Source of the DNA: Dokdonella_A sp014338185
GTDB lineage: Bacteria; Pseudomonadota; Gammaproteobacteria; Xanthomonadales; Rhodanobacteraceae
DNA length: 20,922 nt
Reading direction: 5' to 3'
Assembly: GCA_030263295.1 (NCBI GenBank)
Contig: SZOS01000046.1
Coordinates: 1-20,922, forward strand
Positions 18,158-20,922 of this stretch are shown one piece after another. Position 1 is the stretch's first letter. Each line of letters starts with the position of its first letter. A model generated the notes under the pieces. That model ran no database searches. It was not told the DNA's origin and saw nothing but the letters and a program-made list of their open reading frames with translations. Both the position numbers and the translations under genes were made by a program.

Positions 18158-18496
18158 GTGAACAACGGGGCAGCAATGCGATCGGCGCGCATGCCGATCC
18201 AGTCCACCGCGCTGATCAGCCGCGGCCTGGACAGTTGGAGCAGCGAGATACTGGACATTTCCGCGACCGGTCTGTGCGCGGCGCGGCCGCCGGGGTGGAA
18301 CGGCAAGGTCGACGACATCTTCAACATCGACATGCTGATCGGCGACTCGCTCGACATCCATGTGGTGGCGCGCGTCGCGCGCATCGCCGACGATGAGATC
18401 GGCTTTGCCTATTCACGCATCCCCGACGACAAGCAGGTGCCGCTGTGGACCTTGCTTGGTCGCTACGCCGACAGCAACGAGCCCTACGTGCCCTGA
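18158..18496 (+). CDS. PilZ-domain protein (c-di-GMP-related)
   Basis: The 112-residue product is a stand-alone PilZ domain, a small beta-barrel used to sense cyclic di-GMP or to act as a protein adaptor. The second signature is clear: LDISATG (Asp33, Ser35, Gly38), followed by the strand pattern DDIFNIDMLIGDSLDIHVVARVARI and the closing IGFAYSRIP. The first signature, RxxxR, is not intact: the N-terminus has only RSAR (residues 8-11), so nucleotide binding is uncertain. The start is GTG 18158 with purine-rich GGGGGTAGG just before it; ATG 18176 is the alternative and would still keep RSAR. It follows lysS by 215 bp, is convergent with the acyl-CoA ligase, and sits under a candidate sigma-54 promoter. 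Type IV pilus or motility control is a likely but unproven role. Confidence 0.85.
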   Translation: MNNGAAMRSARMPIQSTALISRGLDSWSSEILDISATGLCAARPPGWNGKVDDIFNIDMLIGDSLDIHVVARVARIADDEIGFAYSRIPDDKQVPLWTLLGRYADSNEPYVP

Positions 18497-18575
18497 AACG
18501 CTCGCGCCCGGTGTGGGTGCACGGTCACGCCGGCGACATCCACTCCGGCCGGGTCCAAGGCATGGCGCTTCGCGG

Positions 18576-20261
18576 TCAGTGGCCCGGCGGCGCCGGGTCG
18601 CGCAGTTCACGGCGCAGGATCTTGCCCACGTTGGTCTTGGGCAGGCTGTCACGGAACTCGATATGCCGGGGCTGCTTGTAACCGGTCAGGTTTTCCTTGC
18701 AGTGCTTGAGCACCGCCTCGGCGGTCAGTGCCGGGTCCTTCTTCACGATCACCAGCTTGACCGCCTCGCCGGATTTTTCGTCGGGCACGCCCACGGCTGC
18801 CACTTCGAGCACTCCCGGCATGTGCGCGACCACATCCTCGATCTCGTTGGGGTACACGTTGAATCCCGACACGAGGATCATGTCCTTCTTGCGGTCGACG
18901 ATGTAGACATACCCCTTGTCGTCCATGCGCGCGATGTCGCCGGTGCGCAGCCAGCCGTCGGCGCCGAGCACCTTGGCGGTCTCGTCGGGACGCTGCCAGT
19001 AGCCCTTCATCACCTGCGGCCCCTTCACGCACAGCTCGCCCACCTCGCCGATCGGCAGCGCCTTGCCCTCGTCGTCACGGATCGACACGTCGGTCGACGG
19101 GATCGGCAGGCCGATCGAGCCGTTGTACTCGCGCAGGTCGAGCGGGTTGATGCAGGCCGCAGGCGAGGTCTCGGTGAGGCCGTAGGCCTCGGCCAGCGTG
19201 CAGCCGGTGACCTTCTTCCAGCGCTCGGCCACCGCGCGCTGCACCGCCATGCCGCCGCCGAGGGTCATGTGCAGCTTGGAGAAGTCCACCTGCTCGAAGC
19301 CGGGCGTGTTGAGCAGTCCCGCGAACAGCGTGTTGACGCCGGTGATCGCGGTGAAGCCGATGTCCTTGACCGACTTGACGAAGCCGGGCATGTCGCGCGG
19401 GTTGGTGATGAGGTGGTTGAAACCACCCACGCGGGCGAAGGTAAGGAAGTTCGCCGTCAGCGCGAAGATGTGGTACAGCGGCAGCGCGGTGACCACCACC
19501 TCCTCGCCCTCGCGCATGTTGTGGCTGATCCACGCGTACGCCTGCAGCATGTTCGCGATCATGTTGCGATGGGTGAGCATCGCGCCCTTGGCCACGCCGG
19601 TGGTACCGCCGGTGTACTGCAGGAACGCGAGGTCGTCCTGGTTGATGTCGACCTTGGGCAGCTTGGAGCGGGTGCCGCGTCCGAGCGCCTCATTGAAGCG
19701 GATCGCCTCGGGCAGCGAGTAGGGCGGCACCATCTTCTTGACGTGGCGCACGACGAAATTGGTGATCAGCGACTTGGGGAAGCCGAGCAGGTCGCCGATG
19801 CCGGTCGCGATCACGTGTTTGCACGGTACCTCGTTGATGATCTCGGCCACCGTGTGCGCGAAGTTGTCGACCACGATGATCGCGCTCGCGCCCGAGTCCT
19901 CGAGCTGGTGCTTGAGCTCGCGTGCGGTGTACAGCGGGTTGACGTTGACGACCGTGAGCCCCGCGCGCAGCAGCGCCATGATCGCGATCGGGTACTGCAG
20001 CAGGTTGGGCATCATGATCGCGACGCGATCGCCCTTGGCGAGCTTGAGGTCGTTGACGAAAAACGCGGCCAGCGCCGCGCTCAATCGCTCCAGGTCGCCA
20101 TAGGTGATGGAGCGGCCCATGTTGGTGAAGGCCGGGCGATGGCGGAAGCGGTCGCAACTTTCCAGCAGCATCGCGCTCACCGATGCGTACTGGTTGACGT
20201 CGATCTGGGCCGGTACCCCGGTCGGGTAGTTGGCCAGCCATGGGCGCTGCGAGTTGTCCAT
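18576..20261 (-). CDS. fadD: Long-chain fatty-acid-CoA ligase (FadD/RpfB type)
   Basis: The product is 561 residues, the same length as E. coli FadD. It activates fatty acids to acyl-CoA via an acyl-adenylate. Motifs of the ANL superfamily are all present: the P-loop YTGGTTGVAKG (216-226), EAYGLTET (358-365), WLRTGD (437-442), the FACS region DRKKDMILVSGFNVYPNEIE (456-475) and the C-terminal Lys547 in NVGKILRREL. ATG 20261 has GGGGAAG about 6 nt upstream; a longer in-frame upstream extension is Pro/Arg/Ser noise. In Xanthomonas the homologue beside this locus is RpfB, which feeds or clears DSF-family fatty acids. Here no DSF synthase or sensor genes are adjacent, so a plain beta-oxidation or lipid-turnover role is as likely. 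It is convergent with the PilZ gene (79 bp, no terminator seen). Confidence 0.95.
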   Translation of the reverse strand: MDNSQRPWLANYPTGVPAQIDVNQYASVSAMLLESCDRFRHRPAFTNMGRSITYGDLERLSAALAAFFVNDLKLAKGDRVAIMMPNLLQYPIAIMALLRAGLTVVNVNPLYTARELKHQLEDSGASAIIVVDNFAHTVAEIINEVPCKHVIATGIGDLLGFPKSLITNFVVRHVKKMVPPYSLPEAIRFNEALGRGTRSKLPKVDINQDDLAFLQYTGGTTGVAKGAMLTHRNMIANMLQAYAWISHNMREGEEVVVTALPLYHIFALTANFLTFARVGGFNHLITNPRDMPGFVKSVKDIGFTAITGVNTLFAGLLNTPGFEQVDFSKLHMTLGGGMAVQRAVAERWKKVTGCTLAEAYGLTETSPAACINPLDLREYNGSIGLPIPSTDVSIRDDEGKALPIGEVGELCVKGPQVMKGYWQRPDETAKVLGADGWLRTGDIARMDDKGYVYIVDRKKDMILVSGFNVYPNEIEDVVAHMPGVLEVAAVGVPDEKSGEAVKLVIVKKDPALTAEAVLKHCKENLTGYKQPRHIEFRDSLPKTNVGKILRRELRDPAPPGH

Positions 20262-20392
20262 GTATGCTTCCCCAGCAGTGGAATGCGGCAGATGGCGCGC
20301 GCGGAGCGTGGATGGCCGCGTGCATGTCGGACCGATTGCAGCACAAGCGTCGAACGAGCGGCAAGCGGCGGCGCAACGACACGGAGCCCTGG

Positions 20393-20833
20393 ATGAGGCT
20401 GGCACACTGGCTGGGCGTGACGGGACTGGGCATGCTGGTGGCCTGTGCGGGCTGCGCGCGCCCACCCGACGAGCAGGCCATCCGCGATGCGATCACGCGC
20501 GGTGCGCAGGCGCTGCAGCAGCGTGATGCCGGCGTGCTGGCCGACCTCGTCACCGACGACTTCATCGGCAACGACGAGCTGGACAAGGCCGCGTTCGGCC
20601 GTTACCTGCGCGCGCATCTGCTGGCTGCCAACAGCATCGGCGTCGAGCTCGGTGCCGTCACGGTGGAGGTGCGTGGCGATCGCGCGAGCGCGAGCTTCGA
20701 GGCCCACATCACCGACAGCAGCGGGCGCTGGATCGCCGATCGCGCGACCACGCTGCAGGTTCAGACCGGATGGCGGCGCAGTGGCCGCCAGTGGCTGTGC
20801 AACCACGCCAATTGGTCAAGTGACGGGCGCTGA
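20393..20833 (+). CDS. Small lipoprotein with NTF2/SnoaL-like domain
   Basis: The product is 146 residues. The N-terminus MRLAHWLGVTGLGMLVAC carries a perfect lipobox (LVAC, lipidated Cys18), so it should be a membrane lipoprotein. Residues ~25-140 have the pattern of a nuclear-transport-factor-2-like fold: a helix DEQAIRDAITRGAQALQQRD, then AGVLADLVTDDFIG, a helix DKAAFGRYLRAHLL, then strands VELGAVTVEVRGDRASASFEAHITD and LQVQTGWRRSGRQWLCNHANW. Such domains often bind small hydrophobic ligands, but no catalytic residues are identified. ATG 20393 has GGAG 8 nt upstream; longer in-frame starts lack a signal sequence. It is divergent from fadD (131 bp; no convincing promoter in either direction). 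The stop codon lies inside a large inverted repeat. Confidence 0.8.
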   Translation: MRLAHWLGVTGLGMLVACAGCARPPDEQAIRDAITRGAQALQQRDAGVLADLVTDDFIGNDELDKAAFGRYLRAHLLAANSIGVELGAVTVEVRGDRASASFEAHITDSSGRWIADRATTLQVQTGWRRSGRQWLCNHANWSSDGR

Positions 20834-20868
20834 TGCGGCGCCCTCCGGCGCCGCATGCCCGTCACTTG
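20817..20868. terminator. Large composite inverted repeat, likely bidirectional terminator
   Basis: The outer arms CAAGTGACGGGC (20817-20828) and GCCCGTCACTTG (20857-20868) pair perfectly over 12 bp. Inside them TGCGGCGCC (20834-20842) and GGCGCCGCA (20847-20855) pair over 9 bp with a CTCC loop. Only a 5-nt bulge and one T interrupt the structure. It contains the stop codon of the lipoprotein gene. No T-tract follows on either strand. Confidence 0.5.
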
Positions 20869-20922
20869 GGCGAGGCAGGAGCCGAGCGGCTACGCACCAT
20901 GGATGGTTGCCTGGATGAGGCC
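20862..20922 (-). CDS. Possible 3' end of a convergent gene entering from the right edge
   Basis: On the minus strand a frame is open from the window edge for 19 codons (ASSRQPSMVRSRSAPASPK) to a TGA at 20862-20864, inside the right arm of the inverted repeat. A convergent gene ending here would explain a shared terminator. The fragment is too short to identify, and an open frame this short can occur by chance. Confidence 0.25.
   Translation of the reverse strand, partial: ASSRQPSMVRSRSAPASPK

Noticed and set aside
20262..20392. Promoters in the fadD/lipoprotein divergent gap
   Set aside because: No -35/-10 pair in either direction came close enough to consensus.
18360..20396. 678-codon plus-strand frame covering the fadD region
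   Set aside because: It is antisense to the clear FadD/RpfB gene, low-complexity, and its start lies inside the PilZ gene.

Overview
The window is GC-rich (roughly 70% by eye) and comes from a gammaproteobacterium of the Xanthomonadales/Lysobacterales. The reasons are the gene order carA - secreted protein - carB - greA - recJ - prfB - lysS, followed by a PilZ gene and an RpfB/FadD-type acyl-CoA ligase. This order matches the flank of the Xanthomonas rpf locus from memory. The secreted S8 and lysyl-endopeptidase-type proteases also fit. The genus cannot be fixed from the sequence.

Layout. Positions 1-6360 are accessory and mostly on the minus strand: an S8 subtilase of the Kp43 type (3' end outside the window), a small membrane-anchored cytochrome c'-like protein, tcdA (plus strand), a TatD-family metallohydrolase and a lysyl-endopeptidase-like S1 protease whose 3' end overlaps the tatD start. 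Positions 6411-7196 are a short island of lower GC. It holds a sigma-70-like promoter, a BrnT/BrnA toxin-antitoxin pair and a structure resembling an integron attC site that begins at the brnA stop codon. TTAAGC occurs at both edges of the 561-bp unit, so the pair looks like a stand-alone gene cassette. A weak second attC-like remnant follows. A 2-oxoglutarate/Fe(II) oxygenase (minus strand) is divergent from the carA operon.

Positions 8099-17942 are the housekeeping block. carA, a 144-residue secreted protein of unknown function, carB and greA are packed with 5-nt spacing or overlapping ends. recJ, prfB (with the intact autoregulatory +1 frameshift site) and lysS follow. These genes cover carbamoyl phosphate synthesis for pyrimidines and arginine, transcript-cleavage rescue, 5'-3' single-strand exonuclease activity, termination at UGA/UAA and lysyl-tRNA charging.

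Positions 18023-20922 hold a good sigma-54 (-24/-12) promoter, a PilZ-domain gene, a convergent fadD/rpfB-type ligase, a small NTF2/SnoaL-like lipoprotein and a large perfect inverted repeat at the end of that gene. In Xanthomonas the DSF quorum-sensing genes rpfG-rpfC-rpfF lie between lysS and rpfB. Here they are absent and the PilZ gene occupies the space. Most worth a second look are the attC-flanked brnTA unit, the sigma-54/PilZ gene in a DSF-less rpf locus, the conserved-looking secreted protein inside carAB, and the lysyl-endopeptidase variant.
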